A stretch of 64,000 nucleotides of DNA from Amycolatopsis oliviviridis (GCF_014654365.1 NZ_BNAY01000004.1:248001-312000), one strand, 5' to 3'. Counted from the first letter of the stretch, positions 19,643 through 29,061 are shown. A program made the numbers and translations. The notes: generated from the sequence alone by a model not told the origin.

Positions 19643-20965
19643 GTGGAGAATCCGACCTTCCCGTCCGATTTCCTGTGGGGTGTTTCGACCTCCGCCTTCC
19701 AGATCGAGGGGGCGACCGGGGAAGGCGGCCGGGGACAGTCCATTTGGGACACTTTCACCGAAACGGAGGGAAAGATCGCGCGGGCCGAGCATGCCAGGGT
19801 GGCGGCCGATCACTTCCACCGCTTCCGCGAGGACATCGCCCTGATGGCGGACCTGGGCGTCGGAGCGTACCGCCTGTCCTTCGCCTGGCCCAGGATCCAG
19901 CCCGACGGCGAAGGCAAGCCGAACGCGGAAGGCCTTGCCTTCTATGACGAAGTGATCGACGAGGTCTGCGCCGCCGGCATCGCGCCGACGGGGACGCTCT
20001 TCCACTGGGACCTCCCACAGGCGCTCGAAGACAAAGGTGGCTGGCTCTCCCGTGATACCGCCGAACGGTTCGCGGAGTACGCCGCCATCCTGGGCGAGCG
20101 TTTCTCCGATCGGGTGAAAATGTGGATCCCGCTCAACGAGCCCATGGTCATGTCGATCTACGGATACGCGATCGGCGAGTACGCCCCCGGCAAGACCCTC
20201 CTGCTCGACGCCCTGCCCACCGCGCACTACCAGAATCTCGCGCACGGTCTCGCCGTCCAAGCCCTCCGCGCGGCAGGCGCCCGTTCCGTCGGCACGGCCA
20301 ACAATCATTCGCCGATCTGGCCCGCCTCCGATTCTCCGGAAGACAAGGCCGCGGGCGAATGGATCGACGCCCTCATCAATCGCACTTACGCGGATCCGGT
20401 GCTCCTCGGCCGTTATCCCGAACAAGTCGTCGAACATCTCCCGGCGGGTTTCGCCGACGATCTGCCCACCATCGCGCAGCCGCTCGACTTCTACGGGGTG
20501 AATTACTACGAGCCGCAGGGCGTCGCCGCGCCCGGTGAGGGCAATCCGCTTCCCTTCGAGCTTCGCGCGATCGAGGGATATCCGATGACCACCAACGCTT
20601 CGCCGATCGTCCCGCACGGACTTCGCGATCTCCTCGTCGGCTTCCACGAGCGCTACCGCGAGCACCTTCCACCCGTCTACATCACCGAAAACGGCTGCAG
20701 TTTCGACGACGTCGTCGCCGAGGACGGGCAAGTCCACGATCCGGAGCGCATCGACTTCCTCGACAGCCACCTCGTCGCGGTGCGCGAAGCGATGGACGCC
20801 GGCGTCGACGTCCGCGGGTACTTCGTCTGGTCCCTGATGGACAACTTCGAATGGTCGAAGGGTTACCAGCCGCGCTTCGGCCTGGTGCACATCGACTACG
20901 AGACGCAGCAGCGGACACCGAAGGATTCCTTCGGCTGGTACCGGAAACTGATCCGCCATGAGTGA
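19643..20965 (+). CDS. Beta-glucosidase, glycoside hydrolase family 1
   Basis: 440 aa, single GH1 (beta/alpha)8 domain. N-terminal signature FLWGVSTSAFQIEGA, sugar-binding TLFHWDLPQALEDKGGW, acid/base Glu in PLNEPMVMS, nucleophile Glu in YITENGCSFDD, and C-terminal WSLMDNFEWSKGYQPRFGL, with the Trp/Glu sugar contacts intact. No signal peptide, so the enzyme is cytoplasmic and acts on imported disaccharides or glycosides. The GTG start has GAGGAAAG about 11 bases upstream, a long spacing; no better start exists because an upstream in-frame TAG intervenes. It overlaps the MFS gene by 8 bases: uptake and hydrolysis as one unit, likely under the divergent TetR. Confidence 0.95.
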   Translation: MENPTFPSDFLWGVSTSAFQIEGATGEGGRGQSIWDTFTETEGKIARAEHARVAADHFHRFREDIALMADLGVGAYRLSFAWPRIQPDGEGKPNAEGLAFYDEVIDEVCAAGIAPTGTLFHWDLPQALEDKGGWLSRDTAERFAEYAAILGERFSDRVKMWIPLNEPMVMSIYGYAIGEYAPGKTLLLDALPTAHYQNLAHGLAVQALRAAGARSVGTANNHSPIWPASDSPEDKAAGEWIDALINRTYADPVLLGRYPEQVVEHLPAGFADDLPTIAQPLDFYGVNYYEPQGVAAPGEGNPLPFELRAIEGYPMTTNASPIVPHGLRDLLVGFHERYREHLPPVYITENGCSFDDVVAEDGQVHDPERIDFLDSHLVAVREAMDAGVDVRGYFVWSLMDNFEWSKGYQPRFGLVHIDYETQQRTPKDSFGWYRKLIRHE

Positions 20966-22214
20966 GGTCAGGGAGCTGCCCGAGGCGCTCGCCGAACCGG
21001 TCGCCCGGGTCCGCGCGGGCTGGATGAGCCTGCTGTTCTTCGCGAACATCGCGCTCTGGCTCGGGGTCTACGCGCCCATCCAGGTCCTCCTGCCGAAGCA
21101 GGCCGAAATCCTCGACGCGGCCAACAAAGAGGCCGTGTTCAGTCTCGTCACCGGGGTCGGCGCGGTCGTCGCGCTGATCGCCAACCCGGTCGTCGGCCTG
21201 CTCTCGGACCGCACCTGCCACGCCCGCGGCCGTCGCCACCCGTGGACGGCCGCCGGTGCGGCGGTCGCTGCGGCCGGACTGCTCGTCCTCGCCTTCGCGC
21301 CGAACGTCGCGGTCATGGTGCTCGGCTGGTGCCTGGTCCAGGCGGGCCTGAACGGAATGCTCGCCATGCTCGTCTCGGCGATCGCGGACCGCGTGCCCGT
21401 GCCGCAGCGCGCCCAGGTCGGCGGACTGGTCGGCATCGCCCAGATGCTCGGGACCGTGCTCGGCGCGGTGGTGGTCGTGGTGATGCTCGACCTCGCCGGT
21501 CTCCCGCTGGGGTACGCGGTGTGCGCCGCCATCGTGCTGGCGGGCGCGGCGGCGTTCGTCCTGCGCACACCGGACGCGCGGCTGCCGGTCGCGTACCGGC
21601 CTTCCGCCCGGACCCGGGACGTGCTGAGGAACCTGTGGATTTCGCCGCGGCAGCATCCGGACTTCGCCTGGGCGTGGGGCTGCCACTTCATGATCGGGCT
21701 CGGCAACGCCTTCGGGACGCTCTACCTGCTGTTCTTCCTGAAGGACGCGGTGCACTACGAAGATCCGGACACCGGCCTGCTGATCATGATGGGGCTCTAC
21801 GGCGCCGCCCTCATCGTCGGCGCGCTCATCGCCGGGCACTTCTCCGACAAGTCCGGACGGCGCAAGCCCTACGTCCTCGTCGCGTCGGCGGTGATGGCCG
21901 TCGCCGCGCTGCTGCTGGTCGTCTGGCAGAACTGGACGGCCGCGCTCGCGGCGTCACCGCTGCTGGGAGTCGGTTTCGGCGCGTACATGGCCGTCGCGCT
22001 GGCGATGCTCACGCAGGTGCTGCCCGCCGCGCAGGACCGGGCGAAGGACCTCGGGGTCATCAACATCGCGAATTCGCTGCCACAGGTGGTGGCACCGATG
22101 CTGACCGCGCCGATCCTGGCCTACCTGGGCGGGTATCCAAGCCTCTTCGCGGCTTCGGCGCTGTCCACCGTCATCGCCGCGGTGCTGGTCACGCGGGTGA
22201 AAACGGTCAGGTGA
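20958..22214 (+). CDS. MFS sugar/glycoside transporter (GPH-like)
   Basis: 418 aa, about 12 transmembrane helices. The loop after helix 2 reads GLLSDRTCHARGRRHPW, the GPH/sucrose-transporter-type cytoplasmic motif. The mirrored loop in the second half is GHFSDKSGRRKPY. It overlaps the beta-glucosidase by 8 bases, so it is the obvious candidate importer for its substrate. No ATG alternative is needed; the ribosome site lies inside the glucosidase end. It is followed by a GC-rich stem. Confidence 0.9.
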   Translation: MSEVRELPEALAEPVARVRAGWMSLLFFANIALWLGVYAPIQVLLPKQAEILDAANKEAVFSLVTGVGAVVALIANPVVGLLSDRTCHARGRRHPWTAAGAAVAAAGLLVLAFAPNVAVMVLGWCLVQAGLNGMLAMLVSAIADRVPVPQRAQVGGLVGIAQMLGTVLGAVVVVVMLDLAGLPLGYAVCAAIVLAGAAAFVLRTPDARLPVAYRPSARTRDVLRNLWISPRQHPDFAWAWGCHFMIGLGNAFGTLYLLFFLKDAVHYEDPDTGLLIMMGLYGAALIVGALIAGHFSDKSGRRKPYVLVASAVMAVAALLLVVWQNWTAALAASPLLGVGFGAYMAVALAMLTQVLPAAQDRAKDLGVINIANSLPQVVAPMLTAPILAYLGGYPSLFAASALSTVIAAVLVTRVKTVR

Positions 22215-22224
22215 GCTTGGAGAC

Positions 22225-22276
22225 CGCGGACCGGTGCCGGTCGGGGGAGGGGAGTGCAACGGCACCGGCCCGCGGG
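22225..22276 (+). terminator. GC-rich stem-loop downstream of the MFS gene
   Basis: CCGCGG-A-CCGGTGCCG (22225-22240) pairs with CGGCACCGG-C-CCGCGG (22261-22276), giving 15 pairs with a one-base internal mismatch and a 20-base loop. It begins 11 bases after the stop. No T-run follows, so termination is inferred. The remaining bases to 22526 include a more AT-rich block (about 22325-22400) without an open frame I can support. Confidence 0.5.
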
Positions 22277-22526
22277 GTTCGGGGGATGACAGCGCGGTCC
22301 TCGGGGGCGGATATCGCGCTGCGTTTGTGATCATGAATCTAGCGACCGATTACTGCGTCCGCTAGGTGTTCTGCCGACAATTTTCGATTAATCGCGGTGG
22401 GGACCGGGATGATTACCGAGAGCGGCTCGTCGCGTTCGGGGGTACGCGCGAACCGCTGCCGGCGAAGGCGAGATCGTGGCGTGGTTGCCGAGGGGGCGCT
22501 CGGACCGCCGGTCACTCGCCGGCTTT

Positions 22527-22940
22527 TCAAGCTGTGATGGGACGACGCGGGTTGACCAGTGCGTGCCTGCCGGTGGTCTCGGCCGGGCTCACGCCGCGGG
22601 TCTGCCCCGGGACACGGCGGCGGGCTTCGCGCCGGTGGTCCTGGGTGGCCGCGGTCTGCTGGGGGGCGAGGCCACCGGCGACCAGGTGCTCGTGCGCGAC
22701 CTGCCATACCGAGCAGGGGGCCTTGCACTTGTGCCAGCGGGTCGAGCAGGTGGGGCAGTCCCCGCGCTCGTCGGGCTCGTGCGCCTGGAGCATCGCGCGC
22801 CAGCCTTCGGTCAGCCGGGGGAGCTCCGAGCGGGCGACCGACACGAGCGACTGCGCGTCGGCCCGGGTCGCGAGATCGGAGAGCATGTCGAGGCGTTCCC
22901 AAACCGCGTTGCGGAGGACTTGCCCTAGGACCTGATCCAC
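22527..22940 (-). CDS. Small conserved actinobacterial hypothetical protein with Cys pairs
   Basis: 137 aa. Helical N-terminus (GTG start: DQVLGQVLRNAVWERLDMLSDLATRADAQ) followed by CPTCSTRWHKCKAPCSVWQ, a compact set of four Cys and one His that looks like a small zinc or redox site. The Arg/Pro-rich C-terminus is probably disordered. It is 13 bases downstream of the gene at 22954-23382, thus a two-gene unit divergent from the XRE/TPR regulator. Pairs like this are common next to XRE regulators in Pseudonocardiaceae, but I know no function. The alternative longer frame here lacks a ribosome site. Confidence 0.7.
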   Translation of the reverse strand: MDQVLGQVLRNAVWERLDMLSDLATRADAQSLVSVARSELPRLTEGWRAMLQAHEPDERGDCPTCSTRWHKCKAPCSVWQVAHEHLVAGGLAPQQTAATQDHRREARRRVPGQTRGVSPAETTGRHALVNPRRPITA

Positions 22941-22953
22941 GGAGAACTCACCG

Positions 22954-23382
22954 TTACCTTTCCGCCATCTTGGCGGCTTCGTTGAGCGCTGCCCTGAGCT
23001 GTCCGAGCTGGCCGGACGTCAGGCGCGCGGTCTCTCCTGGCGGCGAGACGAGAACCACCTGGTTGTCTTCGACGAACACGGTGACGGCGCGTTCGCGGCT
23101 GATGAGATCGCCGCACTGCACCCGCCAGACCAGTTGTCCGCCTTCATAACGGCGCACGCTCGCGGTACGGGGGTCGACCGGGGCGGACGGAGAGACCGGG
23201 CGGTTGGCGCCGGGGGCGAGGCCGACCGCCTGCTGACCGGCGGGGCCGGCCGCACGCAGGTGGCGTGTGGCCATACCGGGCCGTCCCGCGGGGATGGAGC
23301 CTGTTGCGATCGAGTCCACGAACTCCACTGGCTCTTCTCCGCTCTCTCGTTCCACGTCGTCTTCGTATCCGCGTATCCGCAC
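22954..23382 (-). CDS. Conserved hypothetical protein (142 aa)
   Basis: The C-terminal half (LVWRVQCGDLISRERAVTVFVEDNQVVLVSPPGETARLTSGQLGQ) reads like a small beta-rich domain followed by a helix; the N-terminal half is low-complexity (Gly/Pro/Ala). Start uncertain: GTG at 23382 gives 142 aa, while an in-frame ATG about 36 codons later would give a shorter form. Neither has a strong ribosome site. First gene of the two-gene unit with the small Cys protein, divergent from the XRE/TPR regulator, which may control it through the intergenic inverted repeat. Confidence 0.6.
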   Translation of the reverse strand: MRIRGYEDDVERESGEEPVEFVDSIATGSIPAGRPGMATRHLRAAGPAGQQAVGLAPGANRPVSPSAPVDPRTASVRRYEGGQLVWRVQCGDLISRERAVTVFVEDNQVVLVSPPGETARLTSGQLGQLRAALNEAAKMAER

Positions 23383-23466
23383 CTGTAGGGGGTTCGGAGA
23401 CTTGGTAGCTCTCTGTGATCGCTGCCGGTGGCTGGTCGGTCACGGAGATCTGACAACTACAGTGAT

Positions 23467-23528
23467 GTGAAACCGAGTGCGATAGAAGGTCGAACCGCCG
23501 TCATAGCGGTGACCGGACGCGGTTTCAC
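23467..23528. promoter_or_regulatory. Inverted repeat GTGAAACCG...CGGTTTCAC in the divergent promoter region
   Basis: GTGAAACCG (23467-23475) and CGGTTTCAC (23520-23528) are exact 9-base inverted copies 44 bases apart between the divergent hypothetical pair and the XRE/TPR regulator. The spacing suits two operators bound cooperatively. The regulator itself is the first candidate to bind. Confidence 0.4.
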
Positions 23529-23646
23529 GGTAAGCGGTCAAACGACTTCTGCCGGGCCGATCACGACGGGCGATCCGGTGTTTCGCACGGTTGAATAGGT
23601 GTGCCTACGCTGTTTCTCGACCCCAACGGAACTGTGAGGGGGCGCA

Positions 23647-25065
23647 ATGGACGCCAGTATCGGTGGCGGCGCTGTCGCCGGCTCGGACGCGAACTCCGCG
23701 AACACTTCGGGCCGCCAGAGTCACCCCGTGCCGCCGGATGCCTGGGAACAGGCGGAGATGCGGGCGGCACTGGCGACACGGGAGATCTCCTCCGTGTACC
23801 GGCTGTTGCGCAAGCACGGTGTTTCGCAGCGTCAGATCGCCGCGATGACCGGCCAGTCGCAGTCCGAGGTGTCCGAGATCCTCAAAGGTCGCCAGGTGAT
23901 GGCGTACGACGTGCTCACCCGCATCGCTGACGGCCTGGGTGTCCCACGGGGATACATGGGTCTCGCCTATGACGAGGCGACAGCGATAAAGGTCGTCGGC
24001 GCTGCCGACGGCCAGCAGGCGGAGGAGGACGAGTCCGTGAAGCGACGGAGGTTCCTCGCGCACGCCGCCCAGGTCACGATGGGTGCGGCGGTGTTCGGTC
24101 CGGAATCGGGGACGTGGTCGGCCGGGCCGGCGAAGACGCCGGCCCCCGGGCGGATCGGCATGACCGACGTCCGCCAGGTGGAAGCCGCGACCAGAGCGCT
24201 CCGGTCCCTCGACTACCAGTACGGCGGCGGTTTCTGCCGCGACGCCGTGGTCGCGCAGCTGTCCTGGGGACAGCAGATGCTCGAGTCCAACGGCACCGAA
24301 ATGGTCAAGAACCGGCTGTTCGTCGCCCTGGCCGACCTGCACAGCCTGGCGGGCTGGACGTCCTTCGACACCGGCCTGATGGATTCCGCGCGCGGGCACT
24401 TCGCCAACGCGCTGGACCTGGCCAAACAGGGCGACAACCACCCGCTGGTGGCCAACGTCCTCTACCGGATGGGCCGCGTCTACCTGCACCAGGACGCCCC
24501 GAACGACGCGCTGAAACTGTTCCAGCTCGGCCAGATCGCCGCCCAGGAATCGGGCTCCGAACTGGCGGTCGCCGTGCTCTGCGCCAACGAGGCGTGGGCC
24601 TACGCGATGATGGGCAACGAGGAACAGGCCGTGAAGCTGCTCGGCCGGAGCAAGGACGAGTTCGCCCGCGCCAACCTCGCCGAGGCCGAGTCGTGGGTCA
24701 AGTTCTTCACCGAGACCGACGTCTACGCCATGATCGGCACCGTGCACACCGTGCTCGCCGCGAAGAACGCCGAGCACACCAAGTACGCGATCCCGGCGCT
24801 GACCAAAGCCGTCGAGTCCTACGACGACGACATGGCCCGCAGCAAGACGTTCATGCTCAGCGCGCTGGCCACGAACCACCTGCTCGAAGGCGATCTCGAT
24901 CATGGCGCCAAGGTGGGGTCGAAGGCCGTCGACTGCGCCGAGGGCATCAAGTCGGAGCGGGTGAAGGACCGGATGCGGCCGCTGCAGGTCGAGGCGGAAC
25001 GCCGCCGGAACAACGCCGACGCCCGTGACCTCGCCGACCGCCTCAACTCCTTCTACGCCGCCTGA
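23647..25065 (+). CDS. XRE-family helix-turn-helix regulator with TPR domain
   Basis: 472 aa. The HTH lies near residues 55-95 (RLLRKHGVSQRQIAAMTGQSQSEVSEILKGRQ), followed by a twin-Arg-like RRRFLAHAAQ stretch and a C-terminal array of TPR-like helical repeats from about residue 180 (the repeat containing VANVLYRMGRVYLHQD is clear). This is the plan of Streptomyces-type regulators whose TPR part senses a peptide or protein. ATG at 23647; the ribosome site GAGGGGG is close upstream. Overlaps the APH-like gene by 41 bases and is divergent from two small hypotheticals. Role in development or secondary metabolism is likely but not shown. Confidence 0.85.
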   Translation: MDASIGGGAVAGSDANSANTSGRQSHPVPPDAWEQAEMRAALATREISSVYRLLRKHGVSQRQIAAMTGQSQSEVSEILKGRQVMAYDVLTRIADGLGVPRGYMGLAYDEATAIKVVGAADGQQAEEDESVKRRRFLAHAAQVTMGAAVFGPESGTWSAGPAKTPAPGRIGMTDVRQVEAATRALRSLDYQYGGGFCRDAVVAQLSWGQQMLESNGTEMVKNRLFVALADLHSLAGWTSFDTGLMDSARGHFANALDLAKQGDNHPLVANVLYRMGRVYLHQDAPNDALKLFQLGQIAAQESGSELAVAVLCANEAWAYAMMGNEEQAVKLLGRSKDEFARANLAEAESWVKFFTETDVYAMIGTVHTVLAAKNAEHTKYAIPALTKAVESYDDDMARSKTFMLSALATNHLLEGDLDHGAKVGSKAVDCAEGIKSERVKDRMRPLQVEAERRRNNADARDLADRLNSFYAA

Positions 25066-25963
25066 GCCGACCGGGCGGGACGGCCGGTTCACGCCCGGCA
25101 AGCTGCGCGACGCCCTGGGGCGGACCTGCGAACTGCTGGGCGTGGCCCCTGAAGGCGCGAGGCTGCTGAGGTTCACCAACAACGCCGTCTACGAGCTGGC
25201 GAGCGCGCCGTTCGTCGTCCGGATCGTCGGCTCCACCCTGCTGCGGCACCGCGTCGGCACGGTCGTCCGGGTCGCGCGGCATTTCGAACGGCACGACGTG
25301 CCCGCCATCCGCCTGCTCCCCGGCGTCGACCAGCCGTTGCCGGTCGGCGAGCATCTCGTGACGGTCTGGTGGAAGGTGCCGCCGAGCGGCCGGAAGCCGA
25401 GGTCGGCCGACCTCGCCGCGTTGCTGCGCCGGGTCCACGCGCTCGAACCCCCCGAAGGACTGGCGGAATGGGCGCCGTTCGCCGCGGTCCGGGCCCGGGT
25501 CTCGGACGCGGAGGAGCTGTCCGCCGGTGACCGGCGGTTCCTGCTCGACCGCTGCGCCGAGGTCGAAGCCGCGCTCGCGACGCTCGACTTCCCCCTGCCG
25601 CGGGGCCTCGTCCACGGCGACGCGCACACCGGGAATGTGATCGCCGGACCGGCCGGGCCGGTGCTGTGTGATTTCGATTCGTCCTGTGTCGGGCCGCCGG
25701 AATGGGATCTCACGCCGCTCGCCGTCGGCCATGAACGGTTCGGTGATCCGCCTGCCCGCTATCGCGTGTTCGCCGAGCGGTACGGATTCGACGTGACCAC
25801 CTGGTCCGGCTTCCCGGTACTGCGCGCGATCCGTGAACTGAAGCTCACCACGAGTGTTCTCCCGATTCTCCGGAGTCATCCCAGCGTGCGCGATGAGCTG
25901 CGAAAACGGTTGGACGATCTGCGGAACGGGCGTACCGGCGCGCGCTGGAACCGGTATCGGTGA
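25025..25963 (+). CDS. Aminoglycoside phosphotransferase (APH)-fold kinase
   Basis: 312 aa from GTG 25025. Kinase-like fold of the APH/choline-kinase family: LVHGDAHTGNVI is Brenner's motif (catalytic Asp and Asn) and VLCDFDSSCVGPPEWDL carries the metal-binding DFD. The N-lobe has VYELASAPFVVRIVG, where the usual ATP-binding Lys is replaced by Arg. The 41-base overlap with the regulator is long; a later start is possible but would trim a helix. Translationally coupled to the XRE/TPR gene, so perhaps part of the same signalling unit. True antibiotic resistance cannot be inferred. Confidence 0.82.
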   Translation: MTSPTASTPSTPPEPTGRDGRFTPGKLRDALGRTCELLGVAPEGARLLRFTNNAVYELASAPFVVRIVGSTLLRHRVGTVVRVARHFERHDVPAIRLLPGVDQPLPVGEHLVTVWWKVPPSGRKPRSADLAALLRRVHALEPPEGLAEWAPFAAVRARVSDAEELSAGDRRFLLDRCAEVEAALATLDFPLPRGLVHGDAHTGNVIAGPAGPVLCDFDSSCVGPPEWDLTPLAVGHERFGDPPARYRVFAERYGFDVTTWSGFPVLRAIRELKLTTSVLPILRSHPSVRDELRKRLDDLRNGRTGARWNRYR

Positions 25964-26107
25964 GTCACCCGGGAAACGCATCTGCACGTGCATTCGCCGA
26001 TGAAGAATGACCGCTCGTCGCTTGCCCGAATTCGCCGATCAAACGGTGACGAATTCGCCCGGGCTAATCACTTCTCCTGGCCCAATGCTCCCCCAAATGT
26101 GCAACTT

Positions 26108-26154
26108 GCAGCTACGCTCCGTTATTTAGCGCGCTTAGTTCACCTGGTAGCTGC
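26108..26154. repeat. Inverted repeat GCAGCTAC...GTAGCTGC
   Basis: Exact 8-base arms (26108-26115 and 26147-26154) around an AT-rich 31-base centre, in the convergent gap between the APH-fold kinase and the STAND gene, 22 bases beyond the latter's stop. Could be a weak terminator; no T-run on either strand. Confidence 0.4.
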
Positions 26155-26175
26155 GCATCGATCGGTACTGCCGGG

Positions 26176-28251
26176 TCACAGCTGTTCCAAACGCGTACGC
26201 AGAGCGTCAGCCTCCGGACGGCCGAGGCCGACGAAAATCGGCAGAGCCTGGTCGTAGAGACCCCGCGCTTCGTCCTGATCGCCCTCGGCCTCGGCGATCT
26301 CGCCGAACGCGGCCAGCGTCCTGGCCACCTCGAACCTCGACCCGCGCGCCTCCATGGTGGCGCGGGCGGGTTCGAGCTCGGCCTTCGCGGCCGCGAAATC
26401 CCCGGTGACGGCGAGGGCGCGGCCGAGTTCGATCCGGGCGCGGGCCACGTTGTAGTCGTCGCCTTCGAGGACGTCGCGGGCGCGGGTGAGGTCGGCGATC
26501 GCGGCCTCGGCCTGTCCGGCGCGGACGCGGGTGGCGCCGAGGTTGATCAGCGCCAACCCGATGTCGTGCCGTCGCTCCAGCCGCTCGCTGAGCAGATGGT
26601 CCTCGGTGAACCGCTCGATCGCGTCGTCGAGCCTGCCCTGCTGGAGGGCGACCAGGCCGAGTCCTTCCACCGACCGGATCTCGACGACGCCGTTTCCCGC
26701 CGTCCGCGCGGCTTCTCGGCCCGCCGTGTAGTGCCCGACGGCTTCGTCGTAGCGGCCGGTGCCGCGGCAGGCGGCGCCACTGCGGTTGTGCATCAGCGCC
26801 TCCGCCGACGCGTTGCCCCAGGTGCGCGCGCAGCGCATGCCGGCCTGGCTCACCCGCAGGAAGTCCGGGTAGTGCTTGCGCAGCAGGAACAGCGGCCACA
26901 TCGCGGCGGCGAGCTGCCAGCCGAGCTCGGGCAGCTGCCACGTTTCGGCGGCTTCGATGGCGGCGATGAGGTTCTCGCGCTCCAGTTCGAGCCAGGCGAG
27001 TTCCTCGTCGGACGAGCCGAACGAGACCGGCGACGGCGGCCGGTACTCGTAGCGGTACGGGATCGGATCCTGATCGGGGACGGTCAGGTTCGTGGTCGCG
27101 GAGGCGGTGAACAGGTACCACTCGAGCATGCGGCGCAGCGCGATGTCGCGGTCGTACTCGTTGCCCGCCGTCTTCTCCTTGGCGTGCAGCCGCGCGAGGT
27201 CGTGGAAGGTGTACCGGTCGTCGCCGCGGTCGATCAGCAACCCGACGTCGACGAGCTGGTCCAGCAGGTCGTCGGCGACCTCGGGGCGGACGGCGATCGA
27301 CGCGGCCGCCACGCCGACGCCGAAGTCGGGACCGGGGTGGAGCCCGAGGGCCGCGTACAGCGCGGCCGCGTCCGAGGGGAGTTCGTCGTAGGACAGGTTG
27401 AAGCTGGCTTCCACCGATTGCGCCTCTTTCGTCGAGAGCGTGGCCAGTCGACGATATTCCTTCCCCAGCTCGGTGGCGATCTTCTCCAGCGACATTTTCG
27501 GGCGCCCCGCCAGCTTGGCGCTGACCGTCGTGAGGGCGATCGGGAGGCCGCCGCACAACTCGGCGATGGCCCGCGCCTGGTCGGCTTCGGCGCCGACCCG
27601 CTCGGCCCCGACAGCGCGTCCCAGCAGTTCGGCGCTGTGCGCGGAACCGAAGGGGGACAGCTCGATCAGCTTCGCGCGATGCTCGGTCTGGAGCCTGCCC
27701 AGGCGACGCCTCGACGTCACGATGACGAGGCTCGTCCCGTCGGCGGGCAGCAGCGGAAGCACTTGATCGGTCGACGCCGCGTTGTCGAGCAGCACGAGCA
27801 GCGGCCGCCCGGCGGTCGTCGTGCGGTACAGGGCGGTGAGCTCCTCGACGTCCGCGGGCAGCCCCTCCGGCGGGACGCCCAGCGCCCGGAGGAACCGGCC
27901 GAGCGCTTCGCTCACCGACAGCGGGCCGTTGGTGCTGAACCCGCCGAGGTCCGCCCACAGCTGCCCGTCGGGGAACCGGTCACCGAGGTGACGGCCCCAC
28001 GCGGTGGCCAGCGCCGTCTTCCCGATCCCGCCCTGACCGCTGATCAGGTGCACCGACGGCCCGTCGGTGTCGTCCTGGGCCAGCAGCTCTTCGAGCCGGG
28101 CGAGTTCGGCCGCGCGGTTGGTGAAATGCGCGGGCGCAGGCGGAAGCTGCCGGGGTCCCGAACTCACCTGCCTGGTGAGCCGGACCGCCGATCGCTGGCG
28201 CGGTACCTGTGGCGTGCTGATTTCGCTGTCACCCGGCAACGGGCCGCCCAT
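26176..28251 (-). CDS. STAND-type NB-ARC ATPase with TPR repeats (AfsR-like, no SARP domain)
   Basis: 691 aa. P-loop GQGGIGKTALA (72-82) of the NB-ARC class, hhhD-like LLVLLDNA, sensor motif VIVTSRRRLGRL and GGLPIALTTV (the GLPL motif), then a winged-helix region and TPR repeats over the last 300 residues. AfsR-type proteins normally start with a SARP DNA-binding domain. Here only about 45 Pro/Arg-rich residues precede the ATPase, so the effector is missing or untypical. The ATG at 28251 was chosen for its GAGGGGA ribosome site 7 bases upstream. Role could be signalling in secondary metabolism or immunity-like sensing (many antiphage proteins are STAND ATPases). Confidence 0.88.
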   Translation of the reverse strand: MGGPLPGDSEISTPQVPRQRSAVRLTRQVSSGPRQLPPAPAHFTNRAAELARLEELLAQDDTDGPSVHLISGQGGIGKTALATAWGRHLGDRFPDGQLWADLGGFSTNGPLSVSEALGRFLRALGVPPEGLPADVEELTALYRTTTAGRPLLVLLDNAASTDQVLPLLPADGTSLVIVTSRRRLGRLQTEHRAKLIELSPFGSAHSAELLGRAVGAERVGAEADQARAIAELCGGLPIALTTVSAKLAGRPKMSLEKIATELGKEYRRLATLSTKEAQSVEASFNLSYDELPSDAAALYAALGLHPGPDFGVGVAAASIAVRPEVADDLLDQLVDVGLLIDRGDDRYTFHDLARLHAKEKTAGNEYDRDIALRRMLEWYLFTASATTNLTVPDQDPIPYRYEYRPPSPVSFGSSDEELAWLELERENLIAAIEAAETWQLPELGWQLAAAMWPLFLLRKHYPDFLRVSQAGMRCARTWGNASAEALMHNRSGAACRGTGRYDEAVGHYTAGREAARTAGNGVVEIRSVEGLGLVALQQGRLDDAIERFTEDHLLSERLERRHDIGLALINLGATRVRAGQAEAAIADLTRARDVLEGDDYNVARARIELGRALAVTGDFAAAKAELEPARATMEARGSRFEVARTLAAFGEIAEAEGDQDEARGLYDQALPIFVGLGRPEADALRTRLEQL

Positions 28252-28464
28252 TTTCCATCCCCTCATCGGGTTAACCCCAGCGATCGCGTAGAGCATCCCG
28301 GTGAAGGTCCGGACAGGACAGTGAAACCGGCCAAATGCGGCCGGATGGAGCAAGGCGTGTCACAGCTGCCGGAAAGTTTCGGCGGTGATGTCGAGACCGG
28401 CGTGACGGCGTCGTCCCCGGGGTGATCGCGGCCGACGTGGCCGCACGAGCCTGGAGGACAAGTC

Positions 28465-29061
28465 ATGCGCAAGCTCATCGTTCAGCAGTGGGTCACCGTC
28501 GACGGCATCGTCGCGGAAGAGGACGGCGGGCTCGGTTTCGTGCCGGGGGAGCCCTTCTCCGAGAAGACCGAGCCCGCGTTCAAGGCGAGCGTGATGGGGC
28601 TCGTCGATTCGGTCGACACGATGATCCTCGGCGCGAACACCTACGCCATGGCCAAGGACTACTGGCCCTACGCCGAAGAGCAGGGCGAGTACGGCGAGAA
28701 GGTCAACGGCCTCGCCAAGTTCGTCGCCTCGTCGAAGCTCGACGACGCTCCCTGGGGCGATTTTCCCGCCGCGACCGTGACGCGTGACCCGGCCGCCACG
28801 ATCCGGGAACTCAAGGAGCGGGACGGCAAGAACCTCTGGCTGTGGGGGAGCCTGAAGCTCATGCGGTCGCTGCTGGACGCCGGTCTCGTCGACGAGTTCC
28901 GGCTGATGGTCAGCCCCGTGGCGCTCGGCAAGGGGACGCGCCTTTTCGACGATCGGCGGGACCTGAAGCCGGTCGAGGCCGCCGCGTTCGAGAACGGCGT
29001 GGTGATCCTGCGCTATGTCGTCGAGAACCCGGCCGTCGAGGCCCCGGCCGTCGAGAGCTAG
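28465..29061 (+). CDS. Dihydrofolate-reductase-fold protein (RibD C-terminal family)
   Basis: 198 aa. The start RKLIVQQWVTVDGIVAEEDG, DTMILGANTYAMAKDYW and NLWLWGSLKLMRSLLDAGLVDEFRLMVSPVALGKGTRLF blocks define the RibD-C/DHFR-like reductases that are common as stand-alone genes in actinobacteria. The residues for NADPH binding (WGS) are there. Substrate unknown; riboflavin synthesis is unlikely since no rib genes are near. GGAGGA ribosome site. The stop shares CTAG (29058-29061) with the stop of the converging CopD gene. Confidence 0.88.
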   Translation: MRKLIVQQWVTVDGIVAEEDGGLGFVPGEPFSEKTEPAFKASVMGLVDSVDTMILGANTYAMAKDYWPYAEEQGEYGEKVNGLAKFVASSKLDDAPWGDFPAATVTRDPAATIRELKERDGKNLWLWGSLKLMRSLLDAGLVDEFRLMVSPVALGKGTRLFDDRRDLKPVEAAAFENGVVILRYVVENPAVEAPAVES

